Shown here: in pieces, positions 51,354-62,662 of the stretch | Position numbering within the stretch: the stretch's first letter is position 1 | Layout of the letters: every line of letters starts with the position of its first letter | NCBI GenBank assembly: GCA_905221615.1 | Contig: CAJNDT010000003.1 | Location: 1,364,062-1,428,061, forward strand | Direction: 5' to 3' | Source: Symbiodinium sp. CCMP2592 | Lineage: Eukaryota; Sar; Dinophyceae; Suessiales; Symbiodiniaceae | DNA: 64,000 bases | Program-made: the position numbers and the translations under genes | Notes under the pieces: model-generated | What the model was told of the DNA's origin: nothing | Seen by the model: the letters and a program-made list of their open reading frames with translations, nothing else | The model's database searches: none

Positions 51354-51600
51354 TGGTAGTGGTAATGGTAGTGGTAGTGGTAGTGGTAGTGGTAGTGGTA
51401 GTGGTAGTGGTAATAGTAGTAGTAGTAGTAGTAGCAGCAGTAGTAGTAGTAGTAGTAGTAGTACTACTACTACTACTACTACAACAGCGCTACACTAGAA
51501 GTAGTAGAACAGTAGTAGTACGGTAGTGGTACAGTAGACGGTAGTAGAAATCAGTAGTACCGCAGCATAGTACAGTAGTAGTACTGACAGTCATGAGTAG
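51111..51600. repeat. Compound microsatellite, TAAAGTAG, AGT, GGTAGT
   Basis: About nine TAAAGTAG 8-mers (51,112-51,185), AGT runs, about ten GGTAGT 6-mers (51,347-51,410), AGT again, then an abrupt flip to ACT at 51,463. Confidence 0.95.
51441..51482. repeat. AGT/ACT microsatellite palindrome
   Basis: An (AGT)n run meets an (ACT)n run at GTAC 51,461-51,464, giving a near-perfect loop-free palindrome of about 40 bp. Confidence 0.85.
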
Positions 51601-51954
51601 TACAGAAGAAACCTGGAAACCAAGCCCCGATCACTCAGCGAAGTACCACTGCTCAAAGCCCTGCATCTTTAAGACTTATTCCTTCATCCTGCAGGACAAG
51701 CCGGAGGCCTGCTAAAAGAGTTTCCAGTGGTCTCTTGCCATTAATCTCTTCTCCATTCACAGAAGATGAAAGGAAAATAAAACACACATCCGCACGAACT
51801 TTCGGGCGCACTATAGAAGACGGCAAAAAGTAGTACCAAGTCCTGTATAAGCCCCGGAACAAAGCATTAAGAGGCCGAGGGCCGCCCAAATCAGGACAGC
51901 GCAACATTATCCCATAAGGTACGTGCATGTTTGAAGCCCGCAGATGTCAGGACT

Positions 51955-52953
51955 CATGCTTGGGTTTGCTTAGGAAGGGTCCGAAAGATCCGTTTCAGGA
52001 GTTCGAAAACACAACAGGGAACAAGCAAACAAACTTAAGCAAACAATGGTTTTTGATACCGGTATCTTGGTCCAAAAATAGGCGAGAAACGGTTTGTTTC
52101 GAGCAGAGGATGTCAAACAATTTTCGGCAGCATGGATGTTTTCGTATACAGAAAAGCATGTTTTTTCGCGAAATTTTGCAAGTATGAATTTTTTTCTAGT
52201 CTCTATTTTTCCACTCTTTGACTTGCGTTTTGTGTGTGCATATAAGTAACTTAGACACAAAGACAATCATACGTAAACATTGCCTTGCAGCAACTTATGT
52301 GACTGATGTACAAATATGCATACAGTATGATATCCATATTATATGTATACACACATATGTTACACGTAAATAACCTTAGTAACATTGGTTTCTTGGTCTT
52401 GGGGCTTTTGGTTTGTTGCCATGGCCAAGCAGCCCCAAACCAAACCTCACATAAGAGCTTTCTGGGTTGTTCCCTGAGCAGCAGGCATCCTCAAATTCAA
52501 GCCGAACCCCAACCCCAAGTGAACGCCTTTGAAGAATGGAAGCCTAGGTGATAGTATCTTCAATCCACATTAAAGCCCTCGCATCCCTGAGCAATAAACC
52601 TTCCAAGCCTCAAAAGCCCCAAGCCCGAGCCCTTGGGTTTTAGGGGTTTCGGCTAGCTGTTTAATGGCTGTCCATCGATGGCTATTAAACTACAATTTAA
52701 TGCTTGCCACCTGGCAAGTATTAAATCCAATCTTTGAGCTGTTTAATGGCTGCCTGCTGGCGGTCATTAAACGTTGGTTGCCTAGTCGTAGTCTTAGTGG
52801 CACAGTGACCGACAGCTGACTATCATCCTCTCGTTCAACGTCCACTCTGTGGAGGCCAACCTTCAGGGGAGGGTTTCAGAGTCTAGGTTTAGGGTTCGTT
52901 CAATGGTTGTCGGCTGACAGCCATTGAACCCGGGCTAGTAGGGCTGTTTAATG
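51955..52953. repeat. Large inverted duplication, left arm
   Basis: Reverse complement of 55,221-56,314. The outer 350 bp differ at only a handful of positions; the middle (52,450-52,640) is more diverged with indels. An 80-codon open frame reading LLRKGPKDPFQEFENTTGN is conserved in both arms. Carries hairpin units at its inner end. Confidence 0.85.
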
Positions 52954-53069
52954 GGGGCCATAATTAAACCACACACCCTGGAACCCTGCTGTGCACTAGG
53001 GCTGTTTAATGTCTGCCAGCTGGCAGTCATTAAACCTGTTGACTGGCTCCTAATTGAGGGCCATTAAAC
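52659..53069. repeat. 32-nt hairpin units, cluster 1
   Basis: Units at 52,659-52,690; 52,695-52,726; 52,741-52,772; 52,898-52,929; 53,004-53,035; 53,038-53,069, each 32 nt, plus a shortened one near 52,946. Ends are GTTTAATG/CATTAAAC. The 52,898 unit has GTTCAATG/CATTGAAC: both arms changed together. Inner arm bases differ freely but mostly still pair, some as G-T. Confidence 0.8.
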
Positions 53070-53563
53070 CACACACCCTTAAGCCCTACAGCCCAAGGGA
53101 AGGGTCGCTTGTCAAGTTGCAGGGGTCCTACCACTGAGGGTGCGCAGCTTTAACCAAATATGCGTCTTCGATGGCGGTGGTAGCGGTGGCGCCTGTGTCT
53201 GTTGAGCATGAGTGTGTCAGTGTGTGAGTGAGTGATCACAGAGAGAGAGAGAGAGACAGAGGACAGATGGATTGATCTATCAGAAGGTATGGATTGGGCT
53301 TTAGCCGGCTGGCACCACATGTGGGCACAACCCGCCGCACAAGACAGAAGATAAACCCATACAAAGTCAACTGTGTAGTTCCTAAAAATCTGGACCCCGG
53401 ACCCCGGGCAGCAGGCTGTGGAATGCAGCAACGCAGTGAAGTTCGGCAGCCTTTACACTATGGTCTCGACCCCTTTCTGCATTCTCCAACCTGAATCGAA
53501 TGCGACGAGGCATCATTCCTGATCCAGCAGAGGCTGGAGAATTCAGGGTTTTGGGGTTTTGGG

Positions 53564-53838
53564 ATTAATGGCCGCCAGGATGGCGGTCATTAAATTCACG
53601 GTTAGCGGCTTCGCAGTCAGCATGCTCCCCTACCTATCGGCTTAAGCTTCCATTCCTTGCAGGAAAACTTCGACCTGAGCTCCTTCCCGAAGCCGTCCCG
53701 TGCGCCTCATTACTAGGGCTGTTTAATGCCTGCCAGCCGGCAGTCATTAAACCTGTTTAATGGCTCCCACTTAGGGGCCATTAAACCGCCTACCCTTAGA
53801 CCCCTTGTTTAATGGCGACTTATTGGTGGCCATTAAAC
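53564..53838. repeat. 32-nt hairpin units, cluster 2 (spacer)
   Basis: Units at 53,564-53,595; 53,721-53,752; 53,755-53,786; 53,807-53,838. The middle two are adjacent with a 2-nt gap. Same dyad design as cluster 1, though this region is outside the duplicated arms. Confidence 0.8.
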
Positions 53839-54097
53839 GACTAATCGGCATGAAGTCCTGAACCCTGAGACCTGCACCCTGAAAAACACCAAACCCGCCG
53901 GTGGCGCCTATACACTGTAGGCTCTTCCGTTTGATCCGCTCTGCTTCACCTCCGCTTCCGGTCCAGGCAACTTTGAAGTTCGGGTGACAGGTCTCGTTGT
54001 TGGGAGGTTCGACTTGTACAACAGAGAAGCCCAAAACCCTTAAGCAAACAAATCCTGCAATCCGCCGTTCTACTGAGCGAAACAAGGGCCTGTGCAA

Positions 54098-54327
54098 CGC
54101 GCCGGCTGTTATTTCGGAGCTGGGCGCCCAGCTCCGAAATAAGGATCGGCGCGGGGCGCCTGAGGGCACAAAGGTCTGATCAGCGATGATCGCTGACGGC
54201 CGGTTATGCTAAGTTAGCGCCACGCGCCGGTTGTTATTTCGGAGCTGGGCGCCCAGCTCTGAAATAACAGCCGGCGCGTGGCGACTGCTCTTAGTGTCGC
54301 TTCCAAAAGATCCGCTGGATCTTTTGG
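54098..54327. repeat. Cluster of four GC-rich palindromes
   Basis: 54,098-54,153 and 54,218-54,283 are near-perfect loop-free palindromes with the same core (GGAGCTGGGC/GCCCAGCTCC) and centre, the second 66 bp. Between them is CAGCGATGATCGCTG (54,181-54,195). After them CCAAAAGATCC/GGATCTTTTGG forms an 11-bp stem (54,303-54,327). Confidence 0.85.
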
Positions 54328-54395
54328 GATATATCTCGGTTGTTTTGCAATGGCAATAATAATTCTATATTTATGAGTTCATTCTAGCCTAAGGT

Positions 54396-54602
54396 TACAA
54401 ACCCCGGAGAGCATAAGCAGGGCACAAAAGAGCATAAGCAAAAGAGCATAAGCACAAAAGAGCATAAGCAAAAGAGCAGAAGCAGAAAAGAGCGTAAGCA
54501 AAAGAGCATAAGCACAAAAGAGCATAAGCAAAGGATCATAAGCAAAAGAGCAGAAGCACAAAAGTGCATCAGCAAAAGATCACAAGCAACAACAACAACA
54601 AC
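54396..54602. repeat. Minisatellite AAAAGAGCATAAGCAC
   Basis: About a dozen units of 14-16 bp, AAAAGAGCATAAGC with or without AC, merging into CAACAACAA. Confidence 0.9.
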
Positions 54603-54689
54603 ACATGCGCGCAAACTTCGTTCACCTGCACAACCGCACAGTGTGTCAGAGAGAGAGAGAGGGAGCGCAACAACAGCAGCAACAACAAC

Positions 54690-54838
54690 AACCACAACCA
54701 CAACCACAACCACAACCACAACCACAACCACAACCACAACCACAACCACAACCGCAACCGCAACCGCAACCGCAACCGCAACCGCAACCGCAACCGCAAC
54801 CGCAACCGCAACCGCAACGACAACAACAACAACAAAAA
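54690..54838. repeat. Hexanucleotide array CCACAA then CCGCAA
   Basis: About ten CCACAA units change at once to about eleven CCGCAA units, then CAACAA. The shift of one base across the block suggests spread by slippage. Confidence 0.95.
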
Positions 54839-54847
54839 AATCAGTCC

Positions 54848-54906
54848 GGGTCGCCGACCCAAGCCCCTAAATTTTCGGAAAATTTTGGGGTCTGGGTCGG
54901 CGACCC
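54848..54906. repeat. Inverted repeat GGGTCGCCGACCC
   Basis: GGGTCGCCGACCCA on the left and TGGGTCGGCGACCC on the right, with AAATTTTCGGAAAATTTT in the middle, itself nearly palindromic. Each GC arm is also self-complementary. Confidence 0.8.
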
Positions 54907-55220
54907 AGGCCCTCAAATTTTCCTACACTTGTAGTGTTTAGAATCTATATATCGCGGGCCTGAGCCTGAGCCTGAGCCTGCTCCTGCTCGTCTCAGACCT
55001 AACCGAACCAAGATCTAAGACGAATTGTCCGAATTCAATCACCATGCTCATAATAATCATTCCTGACCCCATCAATATGCTCTCCATCCTGGCCCCGGGC
55101 CCGGCCTCACACCAACTACAGAAAAATGCGCTGAATCTCGTAACAATCATCAGGGTGAAGCAGTGAGACCTGAATACCAACTGAAGTGACACACGCCCTA
55201 TCGACACTACAGTCGGCAGG

Positions 55221-56314
55221 CATTAAACAGCCCTGCTAGCCGTGGTTCAATGGATGTCAGCCAACGACCATTGAACAAACCCTAAACCGTAGACCCTGAA
55301 ACCCCTCCGCGAAGGTTGCCTGCGCGGGCGGGAGCAGGACGATGATGATGATGATCAGCTGCCGGTCACTGTGTCACTAAGACTAGAACTAGGCAACCAA
55401 CGTTTAATGACCGCCAGCAGGCAGCCATTAAACAATTCAAAGATCTGATTTAATACTTGCCAGGTGGCAAGCATTAAATTCACGTTTAATAGCCATCGGT
55501 TGACAGCCATTAAACAGCTAGCCGAAACCCCTAACAACCCAAGAGCTCGTGCTGGGGGCTTTTGGGGCTTGGAAGGCTTATTGCTCTGGGCAGTGAGGGC
55601 TTTAATACGGATACTATCCTAGCCTAGGCTTTCAAGCTCCATTACGGGCATTTAGGATTGAATCCTTACAACCCAGATACCCCTCGGCGCTTCAACGGTT
55701 TTCACTTGGGGTTCGGGTTTGGCTTGAATCTGAGGATGCCTGCTGGTCTGGGAACAATGCAAAGATGGTTCACTCGTAGAGCTTCAGGCTTCGACTTGGG
55801 GTTTAGTTTGGGGGCTGCTTGTCGATGACAGCAAAGCAGAAAGCCCCAAGACGAAGAAACCAATGTTGCTAAGGTTATCTACACGTAATATGTATATATA
55901 TATACACATATATACATATCATGTGGATATCAGACTATATACTATATGCATGTTTGCACATCAGTCACATAAGTTGCTGCAAGGCAATGTTTACGTATGA
56001 TTGTCTTTGTGTCTAAGTTACTTATATGCACACACAAAACGCAAGTCAAAGAGTGGAAAAATAGAGACTAGAAAAAAATTTCATACTTGCAAAATTTCGC
56101 GAAAAAAGCATGCTTTTCTGTATACGAAAACATCCATGCTGCCGAAAATTGTTTGACATCCTCTGCTCGAAACAAACCGTTTCTTGCCTATTTTTGGACC
56201 AAGATACCGGTATCAAAAACCATTGTTTGCTTAAGCTTTTTTGCTCGTTCCCTGTTGTGTTTTCGAACTCCTGAAACGGATCTTTCGGACCCTTCCTAAG
56301 CAAACCCAAGCATG
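55221..56314. repeat. Large inverted duplication, right arm
   Basis: Mate of 51,955-52,953. About 95 bp longer, from indels around 55,560-55,800. Both arms also share TA-rich microsatellites at different lengths (55,880-55,960). Confidence 0.85.
55245..55515. repeat. 32-nt hairpin units, cluster 3
   Basis: Units at 55,245-55,276; 55,402-55,433; 55,448-55,479; 55,484-55,515, mirror copies of cluster 1 in the other arm, plus a half unit at 55,213-55,229. Confidence 0.8.
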
Positions 56315-57159
56315 TTGTGTCGAAACTACCTCGCATGAGCTTCTGCACTGATGTGATGCCACGCGAGTGTTTGTCCTGACTATACATGGAGCCGAGCGAA
56401 GCAATTTCACATTATGGGGTGTTAGCAAAGTTTGGGGTTCCTTTTCTTATTGTCAGGACCCTGTTGTTCAGAGCCTGTCCACATGCCTGGCAAACTGCTT
56501 ACAGTGTGTTGCTGGATGTAAGCTTTTCCTTACTCTTTTCCCATTAGTTTGCATATTCGCATGTTTTTGCCATCGTTTTTGGAATGCTCAACAGCCCGTT
56601 TGCGCTTGAGAGTCTGCTTACAGGTGGTTGCAATGTAAGATTCGCATCATTTTCAGCCATTGAAGATGTCGGACACCAGGCGGGAGTGGCATTCGGACCA
56701 GCGCGGCATGGGTCTTGTCACAGGATATTGGTCACGTTGCTGCAGGCTTGGGATCTGGAAACAGGCAACAGAAAGAATTTCTCAATGTGGCGTTGAGGTG
56801 ACGTTTTACGGCTTGAAGCGAGTTGGTGTGTGTGTGTGTGTGTGTGTTTCAGAGGAACTGAATCTCCGATGCGTCTAAACATTATTACACCTCCTACCCT
56901 TAGCCCAAGATCCGAAGCCAGAAAAGGCCGGACCTTCAATATGGGGGCAAACAGATTCAGACTGATGTCGCCTTATAGTCTTCATTCAACAATGTTTTAA
57001 CACGCTCCAAACTAAAGTCTACATATTAAAGGCCCTTTGCCGAACAATCCTATCCTCTTCTGGCAACGCAGTTCATTCGCCTTGCTTGGATTTCAGGCAA
57101 TTCACGTAAATCGGGTAGATAGGGTCAGATATATCCTGCACAATAAGCTTGCAGTTTAC

Positions 57160-57257
57160 AGCCTAGATAAGTACCAACACTATTTTGGGGATTCTTTATT
57201 GCATTTCAGTATAATGGGCCCCAAAACCCTTTTCGAATTATTACGGCCCCTACATTA
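57160..57257. mobile_element. TIR element family C, diverged copy
   Basis: Core CAACACTATTTTGGGG ... GGGCCCCAAAACCC then TTATTACGGCCCCTACATTA. The left TIR is decayed. Confidence 0.45.
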
Positions 57258-57863
57258 GTTTCAGGGCTCGGGCGCATGAAGTTGTTTGCGCTCGCCACAG
57301 CATGTCGCACGTGGCCATGAGTGCCATCAGAGCTTCTGCAGCAACGTAGCACGGCCTTTTTGGAACCGTTACAGCACCCCGTATCGTAAGCTGTATAGTA
57401 TATTATCGTACCCCGAAAAGCAACCCCTACATTCATACTGGCATTACCGTCATCGGGGCCCGCGCCCCGTTCCTCCAAATTCGGATGCGTTGAATAGTGT
57501 GACCCCCTCCGCGCGCGGCGTATGGCTTGGGTTCGAACTAGAAGGGTACTAGTTCTAGGATGTTAAGGTGGGGGTTTGAGGTCTTGGAGTCTTGGGGAAA
57601 CACAAACAACCGGGCCAAACAACGCATTATTACGACGGCCCAGAACTATTTTGCAAGAGTTTGAATAAGCTGCCAAAATAACGCATCAAAGAAGGTCATC
57701 AACCTAAACCCAGTGCAACATCATCGTAACCTGTATCATTATCTAGCTTTTATACTTATGGGTGTGGACGCCATGTTGGCCAGGTGCCCCTGCAGCCGCC
57801 CCAAGTGGCGGCAAAGGCGGCTATTTGTGTCGGGATTGGTTGAGTTGAGGACTTGAAGTTCAG

Positions 57864-58020
57864 GTTCGAAGTGGACCTTCGAAGCCCGGCACTTGAAACA
57901 GCTCGGGTGTTGTTGCCCAAAAGTCTGGGACAGTTGCAGCCGAAGACATGGCTTTGTTCGCGTTTTCAGACATTTACTGTTTTGATTTGTTGTCTGGTGC
58001 TGTCATTTGCAAGTCTGAAG
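57864..58020 (+). CDS. Exon-like segment with hydrophobic helix
   Basis: Acceptor AAGTTCAG|GTTC, donor TCTGAAG|GTGTCTGG. 157 nt. The frame reads DLRSPALETARVLLPKSLGQ and later FTVLICCLVLSFASL, a likely membrane segment. One of the longer splice-consistent segments. Confidence 0.45.
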
Positions 58021-59032
58021 GTGTCTGGTTTGCGCTGTGAGTAGCAGTTTGTCCTTGTCTTTCGTGGGTGGTGGTCCATAGGCTCCCCGGCTTTTCTGGC
58101 TGCTCTGGGTTCCTAAGCGAACGATCTTCGGAGGCCTTCATTCTGGCAAAAAGCACAGCTGGATCTGATGGAGTGTATCGCCCAGCTGAGTGGAAGCAAC
58201 CTCAGTTTCGGCTGCCCGTCATCACACCCCGGAAGCCAAGCCGAAAGCCTCTTAATCCCAGATGCTGCAAGCCGCAAGCTTTCTGCATTCAGGTTTCTAG
58301 GGCTCTACACTGGACGGAATGCTTTCTTGACCGACCTCACACAAAGCCTCACGTGAACATCGCATGGGTTCCATTACGGCGTTTGGGCACCTCCAGAAAG
58401 CATCCACACCTTGAACTCCGAGACCGAAAACCCGCAGCTTCACCTTCAATCCGAAATTCTCGCAGGCTACGCACCGTCCCCTGCGCAGGCCACTTGCCAG
58501 GTATACTACATAACAGTCAGCGTTTGCACACAGAAGTTCAGCCGTATGTGAGATCAGATCGATATCAGTCATTCGGGAAGAAAGCTATCTCCTAGGTTTC
58601 AGATCAACACCCCAGCTCTTGAGCCGCCGGAGACCTTTGGTCAGACCTCTAAGTTGGGCTTAACACGTTCCTCACTAGATTCGGTTTAGGGTCTAGGGTT
58701 TAGGGTCATTAGATTTTACAGTTACATTGTCTCCAACTTTCGCATTTCGCCAGCATTTTGGAGTGCCTGGGACTATCTTCAACGGCACCCCCGCGGCACC
58801 AAGTAGTCTTTCGTAGTGACTTTGTGACTCGATTCACGAACTGCAGCCAGATGCTACCTGAACCCTCATACAAGCTATTCCAGTGCTCCTTGTCGTGATT
58901 TCCTGATACATGCTTGAAGAGGTAGGCTGTTGGGAACAAATTGCAGGGACCCCTTACTCTAAAAACCATGACAAAAGAGATGAAAGGATGCAAAATGCCC
59001 TCATCGGATCGCCTTAGAGCCTTCTACAGCAG

Positions 59033-59147
59033 GGTCTTTGGGCCCAACAGCCTTAAGCGTCTTACTCCTCACAGCCTTCGAGTTTACGAATATTCACTTC
59101 CTGGAGCGTCTCATTGGTTCGGCCCTTGCTGACCCAAAGGGTCCTAT
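59033..59147 (+). CDS. Exon-like segment running into introner G
   Basis: Acceptor CTACAGCAG|GG. The frame reads LGPTALSVLLLTAFEFTNIH then LERLIGSALAD, hydrophobic. The donor CCTAT|GTATGTACC lies in the left arm of the TIR element at 59,129. Confidence 0.45.
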
Positions 59148-59248
59148 GTATGTACCGATATGTGGAATGTACGGTTTCCATATTAGAAATTGCTATGACT
59201 TAGGGAATTACTCCCCGTAACAGTCAATAGGACCCTTTGGGTGATCAG
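59129..59248. mobile_element. TIR element family G (introner-like)
   Basis: CTGACCCAAAGGGTCCTAT at the left and ATAGGACCCTTTGGGTGATCAG-type complement at the right. It offers GTATGT as donor and GATCAG as acceptor; open frames abut both sides. Confidence 0.7.
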
Positions 59249-59362
59249 AATCCCGAAGCAAGGAACGAAGTAACGTCACAGCATCGATGCCCTTTACCAA
59301 GAGTTTCCACAGAGTGTAATATGGACAATACAGAGAGACGTGGTGATGTTGTCCCCTTATAG
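59249..59362 (+). CDS. Exon-like segment after introner G
   Basis: It starts directly after GATCAG and reads NPEARNEVTSQHRCPLPRVS; open to TAG at 59,360. The donor is unclear. Confidence 0.35.
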   Translation, partial: NPEARNEVTSQHRCPLPRVSTECNMDNTERRGDVVPL

Positions 59363-60336
59363 TGAACCCCAGAAACTTGGAACATGAGTTTAGGATGATT
59401 CATGCTGGGATTCCGTATGCTTTGCTCTAAGGGCATGAGGCTAATGATGTTCCAACTTTCTGGCTTCTACTGTAGAGTTATCCTCATAGTACCGCAAACC
59501 CTGAACTCCAAATCCCCTAGCCCTATAGCTGTGCCAGGCCAGGGCAGATTTTGTGGGGTTCGAGAATGAAAGGTTCTTTGCCACACTGAACTGTTTGCGT
59601 TTGAGCGGTTCGGTTCAGGCTTGGTGGCGCAGAACCCTTTCAAAACACAAGAGTCCTAAAGCCTACAACTCCAAAGTCTCAAAGCCGAGATCTTACGAAC
59701 CAACCATGGGAAACTCATAATCCCTAAGTTTTGGGCACATGGACCCTTAGGGAATATGAACTGTCTCGGGTGATTCTTGAGGCACCTGCAGCGGTCGAGC
59801 GACCGCCGAAAGTCGAGGCGGGATGGCTGCGATTGCGGTGCCCTTGTTGTGGTTGTAGGGTTCGGTTTAGGGTTTAGGGTTCAGGGCTTGAGGTTTGGGG
59901 CTGAGGCTGAGCAGTAGCAGTAGCAGTGGCACTAGCTGGAGTAGCTGCTGCAGCGACCAGCAGTGGCAGTAGAGGTAGCAGTAGCAGTAGGTCAGAACGG
60001 TAAGCCTTACGTAGCACATGAGACAATCTCCCTTTTGAGGGCTCCCTTGTGGGAGCCGAGATGTCTTTTTGTTTTGGGGTACATGTAGCACTTGAAGACC
60101 TGAAACCTCCAAGCTCTACAACCCTACAGCTGCACACCCTATTAACACAGCCCCGAAGCCTCTACAGATCCCCTGGCGAACTCTGGAATCCCGTAGAACC
60201 CCCCTACCCAACCTCTCCAGAAGCCCAGAAAGTGCTTCTTGGGTTTGCAGGCCCCCTCCGTTCGCCCAGCGCCTAGCCAGGCTCGTCAGGGCAATGTTGC
60301 GACGTTGGTGTGCTGGTAACAATAAATAGCAGCAGT

Positions 60337-60340
60337 AGGC

Positions 60341-60429
<89 letters not shown>

Positions 60430-60512
60430 CGTAGTAGTCGTAGTAGTAGTCGTCGTCGTAGTAGTCGTAGTAGTCGTGGTAGTAGTAGCAGTAGCAGCAG
60501 CAATAGCAGTAG
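60337..60512. repeat. AGT trinucleotide microsatellite with CGT interruptions
   Basis: About 55 units; CGT variants collect at the right end. Confidence 0.95.
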
Positions 60513-61102
60513 TAGGCCCTAAACAGTAAACCCTAAGTCTACTAGTAGCCGTGAGTAGTATCCCCTGAACTTGCAGAGGCTTGAATGGTCGATTTCGCGG
60601 GGTCCTGTGTCTTTTGCTGCCCTGGTGGTTGTACCCGGCGGCTCGCTTGCCCCTACTTCAGCATTCGTAACATACCACAAAATCCAACATCCTCCAATGA
60701 TGAAGTGCAGATACTTTCTGTTCTAGCCCTGTATATACCCGAAAACCGGGCCTGCATTTCAGGTGCTATGTAAGACATGTCTAGAGTCTCAAGCCGCCAG
60801 TTGTGTACTGAAAGGTCCTGACAACGAGCAAGTTTGTTCCCACATAGTCCCTGTTTGAGTTCTAGTATGCGGGAACCCTGATACCCAAACTCGATGTCGT
60901 GAAGCTCCATCACCCTGAATCCCCAAAGCGGCAAATAGCCTGAAACCCTGAAGCCCTGAAGCGCCCTGAAGCCCTGAACTCTAAGCTCTAGAGCCCGGAA
61001 GCTTTCCAAGACTTGCGCAGGGCTCATAAGCCCCATGGAAACCCTAGAGCCCTGCAAAACCCTCCTATTGAAGTCTCTTTAACCTTGATAGATAGATACA
61101 CA

Positions 61103-61111
61103 GATCTACAG

Positions 61112-61153
<42 letters not shown>

Positions 61154-61154
61154 C
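61103..61154. repeat. TA then GA dinucleotide microsatellite
   Basis: TATATATA then GAGAGAGA for about 30 bp. Confidence 0.9.
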
Positions 61155-61220
61155 CTTAAATCCCGCAGAAACCGAAGCATCAAACACACCGAAGCCACGA
61201 CGACCCATGCCTCCGTCCAG

Positions 61221-61281
61221 GCCGGGCAGGCTTTGTTCGAGGCCTCCATGCCTGGCAACCCTTCGAAGCCAGGGATTCCTA
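61221..61281 (+). CDS. Exon-like islet ending at introner F
   Basis: Acceptor CCTCCGTCCAG|GCC, donor TTCCTA|GTAGTAGAG, the left end of family F. The frame reads AGQALFEASMPGNPSKPGIP. 61 nt. Confidence 0.5.
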
Positions 61282-61331
61282 GTAGTAGAGTGGGTAACCT
61301 TTAACCTTTTGTGGGTAGTGTAGTCCCTGTT
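61278..61331. mobile_element. Introner-like element family F, 3'-truncated copy
   Basis: It keeps the left half (CCTAGTAGTAGAGTGGGTAA to TAGTCCCTGTTG) and lacks the GACAAG.AG end; a complete copy follows 40 bp later. Confidence 0.65.
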
Positions 61332-61369
61332 GCAACACTATAGAGGCGATGGGGTTTATGGATCAGTGG

Positions 61370-61479
61370 CCTAGTAGTAGAGTGGGTAAGCTTTAACCTT
61401 TTTGGGTGTATAGTCCCTATATAAACCCTACATAACCCAAAAGGTTAAGCTTGAGTTCCCCATGATACCCGACAAGTAG
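61370..61479. mobile_element. Introner-like element family F, copy 3
   Basis: CCTAGTAGTAGAGTGGGTAA to CATGATACCCGACAAGTAG. The 20 bp upstream (GGGGTTTATGGATCAGTGG) are also shared with copy 4, so the two may derive from one duplication. Confidence 0.75.
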
Positions 61480-62662
61480 GGATTGTTTTTTTGGAGGGCG
61501 CTTTGGGGTTTAGGTCCTGTGGGGCGGTTTGGGGCGGAGGGTTCAGGGTCTACAGGGTCTAGAGTCTAGGGACTCTGGCGTTTAGAGATGTCTTTTACTT
61601 CTTCGGCTTTCATTAGAGTTCCATAAGACTTCTGGTCAGGGTTCTACAGGGTCGTAGTTCGGGTCAGTGACAGGTTTTGGGGATTTTTGGGGCTTTCGGC
61701 TTCGGAGCCTTCTGTTTCGAGCTGATGCAGTGTTGGTTCTTTGGTTTTCTTCCAGCGCCCGTGGTTGCTGACCGGGGTGGGGGTTTTGTGGCAAAAATGG
61801 GGCCTGGCATCTGAGAGCTCCTTCTATTCATCTAAACGCCCTAAGTATAGTATACCACCACGACCCTCTTTGAATATAATTTGGCACCGTATTCATTTGG
61901 TGTGGCTCTGGGTTGGACTTTGTTTGCCTAGGTGCGCTCTTGGGTGCCGCCCAGCAAGCTTGAGAAAAAGAGACTTCTGGTGGACCTTGTACCCTCGCAA
62001 AGAGTACCTCGTTCTACACGTCGGCTGACAGCTTGCCTACTGACGACCTCGGTGCATTCCTGAAGAACCGCCAGACCCCAAATCCACCCGACCTGTTGCA
62101 GATGATTTCTTCCCCCGCGAGAAGAATCTAAGGGTTTGCCTGCTACCTTAGCACTGATTAGCTATTCTTGTGGTTTTAGTATAATCGCAGTTTGCGTAAT
62201 GCGATATTGTAGTATCAATATATTAGTATACCCGCAGCTTGTGCTACGAATATTTAACATCAAATTTACATTACATCTTACTGTTATGTTCAGTTTTTCA
62301 GCTGCCAAAGCACCTTGTGAGGCGAAGCGGAAGCCCGCACCAGCGCCAGCGCCGCCTGCAGACGGCCAGTCAAGCTGATCCGGGTTCACGCTTTAGGGTT
62401 TAGGGTTTTGGGTCTACGGTTCAGGGCATTGGGATTAGGAAGTAGAGTGTGGAGTCTAGGATGGGAGCCGCGAAATCTCCGTACAGTAAATCTCAAGCCG
62501 GGGACAGGGGTTCTGCAAGGGTTTAGAACAACGTGTAAGGGTTCCCGTGAGGTTTTATTGTGTTTCTACGGGTTGCAAGGTAGACTGTCGAAAAGCATTC
62601 ACCTTTTCTTGCAGCGCCTAAACTGAAGAGTCCCTAGTGGGGTGGGGTTTATGGATCAGTGG

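Noticed and set aside
51191-51526. Val/Leu-rich and Asn/His/Gln/Ser-rich ORFs over microsatellites (also 54,384-54,941 and 60,273-60,522)
   Set aside because: They are translations of trinucleotide and hexanucleotide repeats.
58068-58595. 175-codon + strand ORF
   Set aside because: No domain; later part reads like heptamer-derived RKP/RNSRR sequence; a second frame is open over part of it. Likely chance.
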